Shown piece after piece: positions 14,044 through 21,280 of a DNA stretch of 21,280 nt. Made by a program: the position numbers and the translations under genes. The stretch is from DATKMG01 sp041476565 (GTDB lineage Bacteria; Acidobacteriota; Terriglobia; Versatilivoradales; Versatilivoraceae). Under the pieces are notes generated by a model. That model saw only the letters and a program-made list of their open reading frames with translations, searched no databases and was not told where the DNA came from. Every line of letters begins with the position of its first letter. The first letter of the stretch is position 1. Where the stretch lies: positions 1 through 21,280 of the forward strand of contig JBGOTQ010000102.1 in NCBI GenBank assembly GCA_041476565.1, in the 5' to 3' direction.

Positions 14044-14247
14044 TACCAAAACTCGCATTTTGATGAAAGGTTGACAGCGGCCAGAGTCGTCCGCGGAAGG
14101 TTATCTTAAGGAGCTTATGGAGCTGGGTTCGCAGGGGGCATCGGCATGACAAAGAAGGTCATCTGACGTGTCGTTCTAAAGCATGACACTGCGAACAGCA
14201 GCTGCAAGGGTCGCAGAAGCAGCGGACTGATATTGAGCCGTGACCCG

Positions 14248-17200
14248 TCAGGCGGGATAGCAGGGAGCGGTCTCCTCGCCCTGTTGTGAAGCGGGCATTA
14301 ACCCTTCAATTGCCTTGAACAGCTCTCCCGGTTGGATCGGCTTGGAAACATAGTTGTCCATGCCAACGGCCAGGCACCGTTCCCGATCTCCTTTCATGGC
14401 GTGGGCGGTCATGGCGATGATAGGGAGATGGGATCCGGTAGCCTTTTCTTTCTCCCGGATGGCTGTCGTAGCTTCGAATCCATCCATCTCCGGCATCTGC
14501 ACATCCACCAGCATGAGATCGAATGTTTGCTTTTCCAGGGCTTCCAGAGCCTCGCGGCCGTTGTTGACTACGACCGCTGTATGGCCTCTCTTTTCAATGA
14601 GCCGGGCGGCCAGCCGCTGGTTCACCAGGTTGTCTTCCGCCAGCAGAATATGCAGGTTTCGGCGCTCTTCGCGCAAGGAATGGCGAGTGACCAACCGCTG
14701 CTGATCCGCCTGCTGAACCTTGGTCCCGACGATACTTAAGATGGCATCGAGCAACTGTGACGGGCCGACGGGCTTGGTCAGGTAAGCCGCGATCCCGAGT
14801 TGCCGACAGCGAACTGCATCACCTCTCTCGCCAGCCGAGGTCAGCATCATGATCGTCGTCTTGCTCAAATCCGCTTGCTGGCGGATCCGTTCCACCAGGG
14901 TCCAGCCGTCCATCCCGGGCATATGCACGTCGGTCAAAAGCAGGGCGAACGAGCCTGTTAACCGATCGGCTTCCCAAAACAACGTGAGGGCCTCCGCACC
15001 ACTAGCCGCCAATACTGGCTTCATTCCCCAACGCTCCAGCATCTCTCCAATGATGCGCCGGTTGGTCTTATTGTCATCGACGACAAGCACAGGTAAGCCG
15101 GTTAACTGGGCTCGTTCAATAGACGCAGCTGAGGCAGCGGCTTCGGCAACACCGACCAGGGCCGTGAAATGGAACTGACTGCCCGCCCCCAGCCGGCTTT
15201 CTACCCAGATCCGGCCGCCCATCATTTCGACCAGCCGCGAAGAAATAGTCAGTCCCAGCCCGGTGCCTCCGAACTTCCGCACTGTTGAGCCGTCCGCCTG
15301 AGAGAATGCCTCGAAGATGACATTGTGCTTTTCCTGTTCAATCCCGATGCCGGTGTCCCGAACTACGAAATGCAGCCGGGCCTGGTCCGGTGTCCCGGAG
15401 TCCATTGTGACATTAAGACCGACTTCACCTCGTTCCGTGAACTTGATCGCGTTACCAATGAGATTCATGATGACTTGCCGTAATCGAGTCGGGTCTGCGA
15501 CGATCTCTTCGGGCACCTCCGGGCGGACATCGCAAGTGAGTTCCAAGCCTTTCTGGTGGGCTCGCAAGGCGAGAGGCATCATACTTTGGGCCAGGCTGTC
15601 GCGCAGATTGAAGGGGATTGGATCAAGATCGAGCTTGCCGGCTTCGATCTTTGAGAAATCCAGAATGTCGTTAATGACGGTGAGCAACGTGTCAGCGGAG
15701 GTCTTAACCATCCCCAGGTATTCACGCTGCTCGGGCGATAATTCCGTGTCCAGCGCCAGTTCGGCCATACCTAGGACGCCATTCATGGGTGTGCGAATCT
15801 CGTGACTCATGTTGGCCAGGAATTCACTTTTGGCGCGGCTGACAGCTTCGGCAGCTTCTTTCGCCTTCTGTAGCTCCACTTCCGCTCTTTTCCGGACGAC
15901 AAACTGGGCGATCATTTCCGCCGCGGATGCCGTGGCCTTGAAGGTATTTTCGGTGAATGGCTTGCGAGAGAACGCGGCAACCACGCCCACAACCCGATCC
16001 TCCACGATGAGGGGGTGCCCAGCAAAAGCGACCATCTTTTCGCGCCTGGCCCATTCCTTGTTGGAGAGCATATCGTCATTAGGGACGTCATTTGTGAAGT
16101 GCGGCGTGCGTTCTTGGGCGATCCGGCCGATCTTGAACGAACCCAGCGGTACACGAGCGTGTTCCCCATCGAGGTGAGTGTAAATGCCCGCACTGGCCTC
16201 AAGCTCTAGCACGCTGGTCGACTCATTGAGCGTCCAAACCCGGGCGAAGGCCGCGTCAACGTGGCGGACGAAAGCATTTGCACAGAGATCCAAGCCTCCT
16301 CGTAAAGTCCCGCTTCGGCTGAGTGCAGCGCCGATCTCAGCAGCAAACGACGCCAGACGCGCCTGTTCGGCCAGTTCCTCCTCTGCCCGCTTGCGTTCGG
16401 TGATATTCCGGTCTATCCCTACGAAGGCTGTGACATTTCCCTGACCGTCTCGCAAGGGAACCAAGGTCGTAAGAACCCATTCGGTCTTTCCGGTAGGATC
16501 ATAAACAGCCTCCTCAAGGTTGGTGTGAGGGTGACCTGAACGGAGAACCGCCTGATCGCTTTCATCGCAGGCCCGCGCCACTTCTTCCGGATAGAAATCG
16601 AAAACCGTCTTACCTATCAGCTCCTCAGGTGAAGCGACCCCCAAGAGCTCAGCGAGGCTTTTGTTAGCGATTAGGAACCGCCTCTGAGTATCTTTCACAT
16701 AGATAAAGTCCGGCAAATGGTCGATCAAGGTACGAAGCAGGTTGCGCTCCCCAGCGAGTGCCTCCTCCGCCCCCCTGCGCTCCGTGACATCACGGAACCC
16801 CCACACTCGCCCCACACTCTTGCCCTTGACAAGTTGGGGTTCCGAGTGCCGCTCGAAGACCCGCCCATCTTTGAACTCAATCACGTCATCTGTCTGGGCG
16901 TCGTGATTTATGTACGTTTGTCGGACTCTGGTAAGAAACCCCTCGGGATCCTTCAACTGCGCCAAGACAAAATCCAGCGCTTTGCTGTCGTCACGCGCCT
17001 TCAGAACTGGTTCGGGAATACTCCACATCTCTGCGAACTTCTGATTATAGCTTGCGATCTTTCCTTCAGAGTTGACCACCAGGATTCCGTCGGCTGTCGA
17101 CTCCAGTGCGGCGCGGATTGTCTCCGTTCGTTCATCGACCCGCCTCTTTAAGACAGCCACCCATAACGTACCCAGGAGGACAATTCCGGTAAGGACTCCC

Positions 17201-18699
17201 AGGAGCACGAGAATTCGGATATTCGTCCACCACGAGGGCCGATCGAGTATGACAATGTCTTCAGCGGAATGGAGCAAGACCCGAAATGCTGTCGGCGTTC
17301 GATACTCATCCGTTTCGACCGACCATACTCCGATTATCTCCAGCCGACTACCTTCCGGAATGGATCGCACCTTATCATCTACGGCGTTTTTGTCGAGGCG
17401 TGCCGTAAATGTGAAATTTTCCTTCTGCAATGTCAGGACGAGATATTCCCCCCGGATCGAGTGGTCGATCAGCCGTCCCTGGATTTTGACGAGTTCGGCG
17501 TCCTGGTCACCGCTTAGAGCAGCGGCGTGAGTCAAGTCGACGGGTGCAGGCAACCTGCCGCGGCCGATCTTCCTGTACTCACCCTCCTCCAGCACGGGCT
17601 GATACTGGCCGGCTGCAGGGAAGCCGACCGCATCTACGCGGTCCCCAGGCTCAACCGCCAGGCTTTGAGTACTCTGAACGACAACTCCGCCCGAGGCGTC
17701 TTGGACGAAAAGGAATTGCCCTGGCTGTTGAAGAGTCACAACACCTTGCACCCGGATCCGGTGACCCAAGGCCTTCTCGGGAGTGAATTGCATCAAGCTG
17801 TTGGTAGGAAGAACCGGCAGGGCATAGGGGTCAGGACGTGCAGGTTCTTCGACATGGACCTGATCCACACCTGGAACAAAAAGCTGGATCCCGACCAACT
17901 GCCTCTTGTCATTGAACACGGTACCGCAGGCGCCGCGAATCGTTACTGTGGAATCGATTAAGAACGCATAGCTGTCTTTGGGTTTGAATTCCGTGATATT
18001 TGCCCGGAACTTATTGTTGCCTGCCGCGATTCCTAAAATAAGGAATTCAGGTGAAGTTTGCACTGAAACGGAGCGTACAACACCTTTTACCTCAACCCAC
18101 TGGCTGTCTCGCTCACCTGTGAGCAAATCTTCCAGGGGAAAGCGAGTGACAGCAGGAAGTGGCGCCTGGCCCACAAGGCGGAATCGAGGCTTATCAACCT
18201 CAGGAGCAAAGCTACCCGGGCCGGTTACGCCATGGATCTCCACGAGGTTGCCGGGTCGGAGCTTGTTGGGCACATCGGTTGTGTCCACATAGATGCCCGC
18301 GGTGGAGTCTTGAAGAAAAGTCGTGCCCCATTCAGGGATATTATAGGTGATGACTCCGCGCAATCTGACGGGATAACCCAACCGAGCTTGATCGGCTGTG
18401 AGTTTGCGAATTTGAGCAACCTGAGTGAGAACCGGCAGGGTCCCCTGAGACTTCGCTAGGAAAGCACTGGGCATCATCACCAGCACAAACATGCCGAGCA
18501 AGATAGTTGTCACCACCTTAGGGCACAGGCACGGAGATCGCCCACACACCAAAGAGAGCCCGATCCTTATCGGCAACCACATCTTCGGGTAGGCACAAAC
18601 GTCAACAAGTATTGCCTTGACCCGTCCTGGCTTAGTCAAGAGTATTCTCCCAACTGTAGGCGCCTCGCATTTAGCCAGTGCCTCCTTCTCTGCCGTCAC
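14248..18699 (-). CDS. Hybrid sensor histidine kinase with OB-fold-like sensor modules, two PAS, GAF and two receiver domains
   Basis: A 1483-residue inner-membrane signalling protein. The first membrane segment is at about 61-83. An outer region (about 90-485) consists of four related beta-rich modules of OB-fold type (for example YPVRLRGVITYN, QWVEVKGVVRSV, HRIRVQGVVTL, ELVKIQGRLID). A second membrane segment is at 493-517. Inside are PAS (about 524-640), PAS (648-768), GAF (780-936), HisKA with SHEIRTP (phosphorylated His966), and HATPase with N1083, DTGIGI (1115-1120) and GGTGLGL (1144-1150). Receiver 1 has Asp1257 and Lys1309, and receiver 2 has Asp1399 and Lys1453. There is no HPt or output domain, so a separate phosphotransfer partner is needed, and none is encoded nearby. 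The start is unsure: the GTG at 18699 has GGAGGA directly against it, which is too close, and Met40 or another codon may be used. Confidence 0.9.
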   Translation of the reverse strand: MTAEKEALAKCEAPTVGRILLTKPGRVKAILVDVCAYPKMWLPIRIGLSLVCGRSPCLCPKVVTTILLGMFVLVMMPSAFLAKSQGTLPVLTQVAQIRKLTADQARLGYPVRLRGVITYNIPEWGTTFLQDSTAGIYVDTTDVPNKLRPGNLVEIHGVTGPGSFAPEVDKPRFRLVGQAPLPAVTRFPLEDLLTGERDSQWVEVKGVVRSVSVQTSPEFLILGIAAGNNKFRANITEFKPKDSYAFLIDSTVTIRGACGTVFNDKRQLVGIQLFVPGVDQVHVEEPARPDPYALPVLPTNSLMQFTPEKALGHRIRVQGVVTLQQPGQFLFVQDASGGVVVQSTQSLAVEPGDRVDAVGFPAAGQYQPVLEEGEYRKIGRGRLPAPVDLTHAAALSGDQDAELVKIQGRLIDHSIRGEYLVLTLQKENFTFTARLDKNAVDDKVRSIPEGSRLEIIGVWSVETDEYRTPTAFRVLLHSAEDIVILDRPSWWTNIRILVLLGVLTGIVLLGTLWVAVLKRRVDERTETIRAALESTADGILVVNSEGKIASYNQKFAEMWSIPEPVLKARDDSKALDFVLAQLKDPEGFLTRVRQTYINHDAQTDDVIEFKDGRVFERHSEPQLVKGKSVGRVWGFRDVTERRGAEEALAGERNLLRTLIDHLPDFIYVKDTQRRFLIANKSLAELLGVASPEELIGKTVFDFYPEEVARACDESDQAVLRSGHPHTNLEEAVYDPTGKTEWVLTTLVPLRDGQGNVTAFVGIDRNITERKRAEEELAEQARLASFAAEIGAALSRSGTLRGGLDLCANAFVRHVDAAFARVWTLNESTSVLELEASAGIYTHLDGEHARVPLGSFKIGRIAQERTPHFTNDVPNDDMLSNKEWARREKMVAFAGHPLIVEDRVVGVVAAFSRKPFTENTFKATASAAEMIAQFVVRKRAEVELQKAKEAAEAVSRAKSEFLANMSHEIRTPMNGVLGMAELALDTELSPEQREYLGMVKTSADTLLTVINDILDFSKIEAGKLDLDPIPFNLRDSLAQSMMPLALRAHQKGLELTCDVRPEVPEEIVADPTRLRQVIMNLIGNAIKFTERGEVGLNVTMDSGTPDQARLHFVVRDTGIGIEQEKHNVIFEAFSQADGSTVRKFGGTGLGLTISSRLVEMMGGRIWVESRLGAGSQFHFTALVGVAEAAASAASIERAQLTGLPVLVVDDNKTNRRIIGEMLERWGMKPVLAASGAEALTLFWEADRLTGSFALLLTDVHMPGMDGWTLVERIRQQADLSKTTIMMLTSAGERGDAVRCRQLGIAAYLTKPVGPSQLLDAILSIVGTKVQQADQQRLVTRHSLREERRNLHILLAEDNLVNQRLAARLIEKRGHTAVVVNNGREALEALEKQTFDLMLVDVQMPEMDGFEATTAIREKEKATGSHLPIIAMTAHAMKGDRERCLAVGMDNYVSKPIQPGELFKAIEGLMPASQQGEETAPCYPA

Positions 18700-19167
18700 T
18701 CCTCCAAACGACAGGAGAGTTTAGAGTCTGGCTGTGCTTTTGATGGAGACTGTCATCGGATAAAGGTTCGGGTGAGGAACAACCGAACATCCTGCGCATG
18801 AGCGATGACAGGTCCAGTTACCCTCGCGTCGAGGTGGGCGCAATAGCACTTATCGGCAGTTTTGATTTGATCGTTTAAGTACGTTCTCCAGGTCGAAAGA
18901 ACTAAGTTTGAGGACGATGCTGCCATCTGGCCGGCAGGTATTGCAGAATTACTCATTTTTTCTGGGCACCCAACTCGAATGCCAGCGGTGGATGAGGTGT
19001 AGTATGATAGCCGTCACAAGCTAGATGGACTGCGGTGCAAGTTACCAGGTCTCGCGAGTTTTCTGTCGACAGATCCAGGTGAGTATCGTAGAGCCCTGCA
19101 GATGACACCCATCTCGACTTTGCTGAGCGCTCTTAATGAACGCAACGTAAACCAGGAGAGAATTGCG
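18700..19167. other. Divergent spacer with nested inverted repeat at 18750-18811
   Basis: About 470 bases between the kinase gene (minus) and the hydrolase gene (plus), with no gene that I can support. CTGTCATCG (18750-18758) pairs with CGATGACAG (18803-18811). Within it, GTTCGG (18766-18771) pairs with CCGAAC (18783-18788), giving a two-stem nested structure about 50 bases before the kinase start. TATGAT at 19003-19008 could be a -10 for the plus-strand gene, without a clear -35. A 67-codon minus frame (18753-18956) has no recognisable content. Confidence 0.5.
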
Positions 19168-20631
19168 ATGCTGAAAACAATGAAAATACTCGTGCTGGTA
19201 TTGGCACCACTGTTGGCACATTTGAGCGCGGAACCGATCAAACTCCACAAGGACAACCCCCACTACTTCCAATTCAATGGCCAGCCAGCCATCCTGATTA
19301 CCTCGGCTGAGCATTACGGCGCCGTGGTCAATAAAGACTTCGACTACGTGGTCTATCTCGACGCACTGAAAACATACGGACTGAATTACACGCGCATTTA
19401 CCCGGGAGTCCTGTTCGAGCCGATGGGCAAGTTTATTGAAGGCAACACGCTGGGTCCCAAACCGGCAAGCTTGACCGTGCCCTGGGCACGAAGTCATGTG
19501 CCGGGCTATCTGGTTTGCGGCAACAAGTTTGATCTGGATCAATGGGATTCCGAGTATTTCAATCGCCTGAAGGATTTTATTGCCCAGGCCGGGAAACGAG
19601 ACATTGTGGTGGAAATTTGTTTCTTCAATTCCCAATATTCAGACACCTGGCCTCTTTCTCCCCTGTATTTCGAAAATAATGTGCAAGGTGTCGGCAAATG
19701 CGATTACCGGGATGCCCAAACCATGAAGCACACGGATCTGGTGGGCAGGATGGATGACTACGTTCGCAAAATCACCCAGGAAGTGAATGGCTTCGACAAC
19801 GTCATTCTCGAGATTTGTGATGAGCCGTCACTGTTCATTCCGCATGCGGAGGCAGGTCCATGGGTGAGCCATTTTGTGGGGGTGATAAGGAAAGCTGAAA
19901 GCGGCCTGCCCAAACAGCACCTGATTGCCCAGGAGGTGGAGGAACCTATTGGAGGACCCATCGATCTCTCGGCCAACCCGGATGTCTCGATTATTGTCGG
20001 GCAGTATGTCTGGGAGGGCGGTTCGGAGCAGATGGGGGGAATGAAAGCGCTCGACTTCGAATATGATCACAACAAGGCCATTGAACTTAACGAAACGGCT
20101 TATTACCCGGCCTGGTACAAAGGCGATCAGGTTGGGGCTTCGCGGGTGGAGGCGTGGGAATTCATGGTGGGAGGCGGAGCCAGTTTTAATCACTTAAACG
20201 GACGATACACTGCCCAGGATCCGGCTGGAAAGACGCCAGACAACGCCCAAGTCCTGACCGCCCTGCGGAATCTGAAGAACTTCGTCTACAGCTTCGACTT
20301 TCTCAAAATGCATCCGGATAAGACCTTCATTGCCAGCGAAGTTCCGCAGGGAGCTTACCGCCGGAGCATGAGTCAACCCGGCCAACAGTATGCTTTATAT
20401 CAACACCACAGCAAACTTGAAGAACGAAACCACTACTATGTTGTGACGCCCGGAAGTTACAGTGAGACCCTCATTCTTAACCTGCCTGCAGGTACATACA
20501 AGGCGGAGTGGATCGATCCTGCCTCAGGTTCGATCGTCCAAGCAGATACCTTCACCCATAAAGGGTCTACCAGGACATTCGCTACCCCACCCTACTCAGT
20601 GGACATTGCGCTCCGAGTCAGGCGCATTTAG
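19168..20631 (+). CDS. Secreted TIM-barrel glycoside hydrolase-like protein
   Basis: A 487-residue secreted protein. The ATG at 19168 is chosen because AGGAGAG lies seven bases before it and because it leaves a signal peptide (MKILVLVLAPLLAHLSA, cleavage near 21). The barrel region begins with HYFQFNGQPAILITSAEHYGAV, the form seen in cellulase-like and DUF4038-type hydrolases, and continues with LKTYGLNYTRIYPG. Candidate catalytic acids are Glu219 at the strand-end motif ILEICDEPS (the NEP position of clan GH-A) and Glu309 in ELNETAYY. The last 60 residues (PAGTYKAEWIDPASGSIVQA...) look like the small beta domain that ends DUF4038/collagen-binding-2 proteins. It probably hydrolyses a plant or microbial polysaccharide, but the substrate is not evident. 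The MFS transporter gene downstream fits uptake of the products. Confidence 0.78.
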   Translation: MLKTMKILVLVLAPLLAHLSAEPIKLHKDNPHYFQFNGQPAILITSAEHYGAVVNKDFDYVVYLDALKTYGLNYTRIYPGVLFEPMGKFIEGNTLGPKPASLTVPWARSHVPGYLVCGNKFDLDQWDSEYFNRLKDFIAQAGKRDIVVEICFFNSQYSDTWPLSPLYFENNVQGVGKCDYRDAQTMKHTDLVGRMDDYVRKITQEVNGFDNVILEICDEPSLFIPHAEAGPWVSHFVGVIRKAESGLPKQHLIAQEVEEPIGGPIDLSANPDVSIIVGQYVWEGGSEQMGGMKALDFEYDHNKAIELNETAYYPAWYKGDQVGASRVEAWEFMVGGGASFNHLNGRYTAQDPAGKTPDNAQVLTALRNLKNFVYSFDFLKMHPDKTFIASEVPQGAYRRSMSQPGQQYALYQHHSKLEERNHYYVVTPGSYSETLILNLPAGTYKAEWIDPASGSIVQADTFTHKGSTRTFATPPYSVDIALRVRRI

Positions 20632-20904
20632 GAAATGGCAAAAAAGAATACCCCGACAAAATTAGCTAGAAGCGGAGACTACTGGCGCGAAAACCGTGTC
20701 GAGCCATCTGGACATGCGGGATGATGTAATGGGTGGCACAGTTAAGGCACTTCGGGGTTCATGGAAGACAAGATGCCCCCCATGTTTCATTCCGCTTCCT
20801 TAAGCCATGGAGTCTTTGGTAAGATGCCTGCATCATACTGGAAAATGAATCGCTGGCGGAGCTAAATGAATTCCGGTTGTGAAATGCCGGCATCAGGCCT
20901 CTGT
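20632..20904. other. Spacer after the hydrolase gene
   Basis: No gene is supported here. A 72-codon minus frame (20759-20977) runs into the structured leader and looks spurious. ATGCCGGCAT (20884-20893) is a 10-base palindrome, and the similar GATGCCTGCATC lies at 20823-20834. No terminator with a T run was found after the hydrolase gene. Confidence 0.5.
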
Positions 20905-21012
20905 TATAAGGGCGAATGCTCTCGAACCTTAGCCGGTGAAACGCCGGGGCCAAGCGGCTGACCCAGCCGCCCCGCAAGTATTACCTCTTACCGGTTTTAA
21001 AAAGTGGCGGCC
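20905..21012 (+). promoter_or_regulatory. Structured leader, possible variant cobalamin riboswitch
   Basis: CCGG-TGAAACG-CCGG (20933-20947) has the sequence and 7-base loop of the GGTGaAAnnCC hairpin of cobalamin riboswitches. It is followed by GGGGC, an inserted hairpin GCGGCTG-ACC-CAGCCGC (20954-20970) and then CCCCGCAAGTA (20970-20980), which resembles the conserved CCCGCAACTGTA. GAACC just before the hairpin would stand for the GGGAA box but is weak. I could not find the 3' part of the class with confidence. GGCGG (21006-21010) before CCTTTT can pair with CCGCC (20967-20971), suggesting a switchable structure next to the start of the MFS gene. Another unnamed structured RNA is possible. 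Confidence 0.42.
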
Positions 21013-21041
21013 TTTTATCTGAAGGCAGTGAGCGACAGGCT

Positions 21042-21280
21042 GTGAAAATCCGCGGACTTGAGACCAAATGGAAGATCTGTGCTCTTCTCTTCCTGGCAAC
21101 CACGCTCAATTATCTGGACCGACAGACCCTGAGTATCCTGGCGCCGATCCTGCGCCATGATATGCATCTCGATAACGAAGCACTGGGCTGGTTGTTCGCT
21201 GTCTTTTATTACGCTTACACGTTATGTCATTTCGCAGTGGGTCCGCTTCTCGATCGCTTGCACCTACGCTGGGCGTTTGG
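21042..21280 (+). CDS. MFS transporter, ACS (hexuronate/anion:cation symporter) type, N-terminal part
   Basis: Only the first 79 codons are in the window. The frame starts at GTG 21042, the only start codon in frame near the beginning, with a weak ACAGG just upstream. The first transmembrane helix reads KICALLFLATTLNYLDRQTLSILAPIL. The NYLDRQTLS motif is characteristic of anion:cation symporters that carry hexuronates, glucarate or similar sugar acids. The second helix is ALGWLFAVFYYAYTLCHFAVGPLLDR, with the MFS GxxxDR loop. It sits 410 bases after the secreted hydrolase and probably imports sugars or sugar acids, though the substrate cannot be told from the fragment. A structured leader lies just before it and may control it. 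Confidence 0.85.
   Translation, partial: MKIRGLETKWKICALLFLATTLNYLDRQTLSILAPILRHDMHLDNEALGWLFAVFYYAYTLCHFAVGPLLDRLHLRWAF

Larger units (their letters stand above)
13799..14070. repeat. Dispersed repeat family, copy B (downstream of msrA), with nested hairpins
   Basis: The spacer 13722-14247 is mostly repeat. It starts with CAAAACCGCATTTTCATAAA (13803-13822). A small GCCCAC-GAA-GTGGGC hairpin lies at 13833-13847. The core at 13883-13945 matches copy A. GCCATTTTCAT (13889-13899) pairs with ATGAAAATGGC (13938-13948). Two further hairpins follow (13957-13989 and 14012-14043), enclosed by GTAGCCACGA (13953-13962) and TCGTGGCTAC (14037-14046), which can pair as an outer stem. It closes with AAACTCGCATTTTGATGAAA (14049-14068). 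A 116-codon minus-strand frame here is probably repeat-derived. Confidence 0.65.

Noticed and set aside
13833..14046. CRISPR-like array of short repeats near msrA
   Set aside because: The hairpins differ in stem sequence and are not direct repeats with regular spacers, and there are no cas genes.
13802..14152. A 116-codon minus-strand frame after msrA
   Set aside because: It runs through the dispersed repeat and its hairpins, has no clear ribosome site, and its likeness to copy A is explained by the repeat. The peptide-like frame is reported as a finding, not as a gene.
18753..18956. A 67-codon minus-strand frame upstream of the kinase
   Set aside because: Its composition is uninformative and it overlaps the inverted repeats, so it is probably chance.

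Overview
The window looks like a chromosomal segment of an environmental heterotrophic Gram-negative bacterium, most plausibly Acidobacteriota or a close relative. This is an inference with moderate confidence. It rests on three things: Tat-exported sugar enzymes, a hybrid histidine kinase with tandem OB-fold-like sensor modules, and abundant dispersed palindromic repeats between genes. I see no rRNA, tRNA, CRISPR array, transposase or phage gene.

Layout from left to right. (1) 1-1306, plus strand: the end of a sigma-70 family factor, overlapped by a zinc-binding membrane anti-sigma factor, then a membrane protein with two zinc ribbons. (2) 1348-4682, minus strand: a minor-pilin operon in the order fimT/gspH, pilV, pilW, pilX, with no pilY1 after pilX. 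It diverges from the next gene across a 370-base region that carries two promoter-like -10 elements and two perfect dyads. (3) 5053-7584, plus strand: a Tat-exported xylose-isomerase-like TIM-barrel protein and a Tat-exported Gfo/Idh/MocA oxidoreductase. The oxidoreductase gene is bracketed by two REPIN-like palindrome pairs in mutually inverted orientation. (4) 7856-9415, minus strand: a secreted CxxCH, Reeler-like and IPT/TIG protein. (5) 9868-13721, plus strand: GlgX glycogen debranching enzyme, a secreted SagB-like nitroreductase and a membrane-anchored MsrA. MsrA lies between two copies of a dispersed repeat. (6) 14248-18699, minus strand: a 1483-residue hybrid sensor kinase. (7) 19168-21280, plus strand: a secreted TIM-barrel glycoside hydrolase, then a structured leader resembling part of a cobalamin riboswitch, then the start of an ACS-type MFS transporter.

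Functionally the window mixes carbohydrate use (secreted hydrolase, sugar isomerase and oxidoreductase, sugar-acid type transporter, glycogen debranching), envelope redox repair (MsrA, nitroreductase), surface pili and signalling. The most distinctive parts are non-coding. They are a hairpin family with conserved ends and loop but different stems, a dispersed repeat that keeps a peptide-like frame, the inverted REPIN pairs, and the leader RNA candidate in front of the MFS gene. No wholly new multi-gene system stood out.
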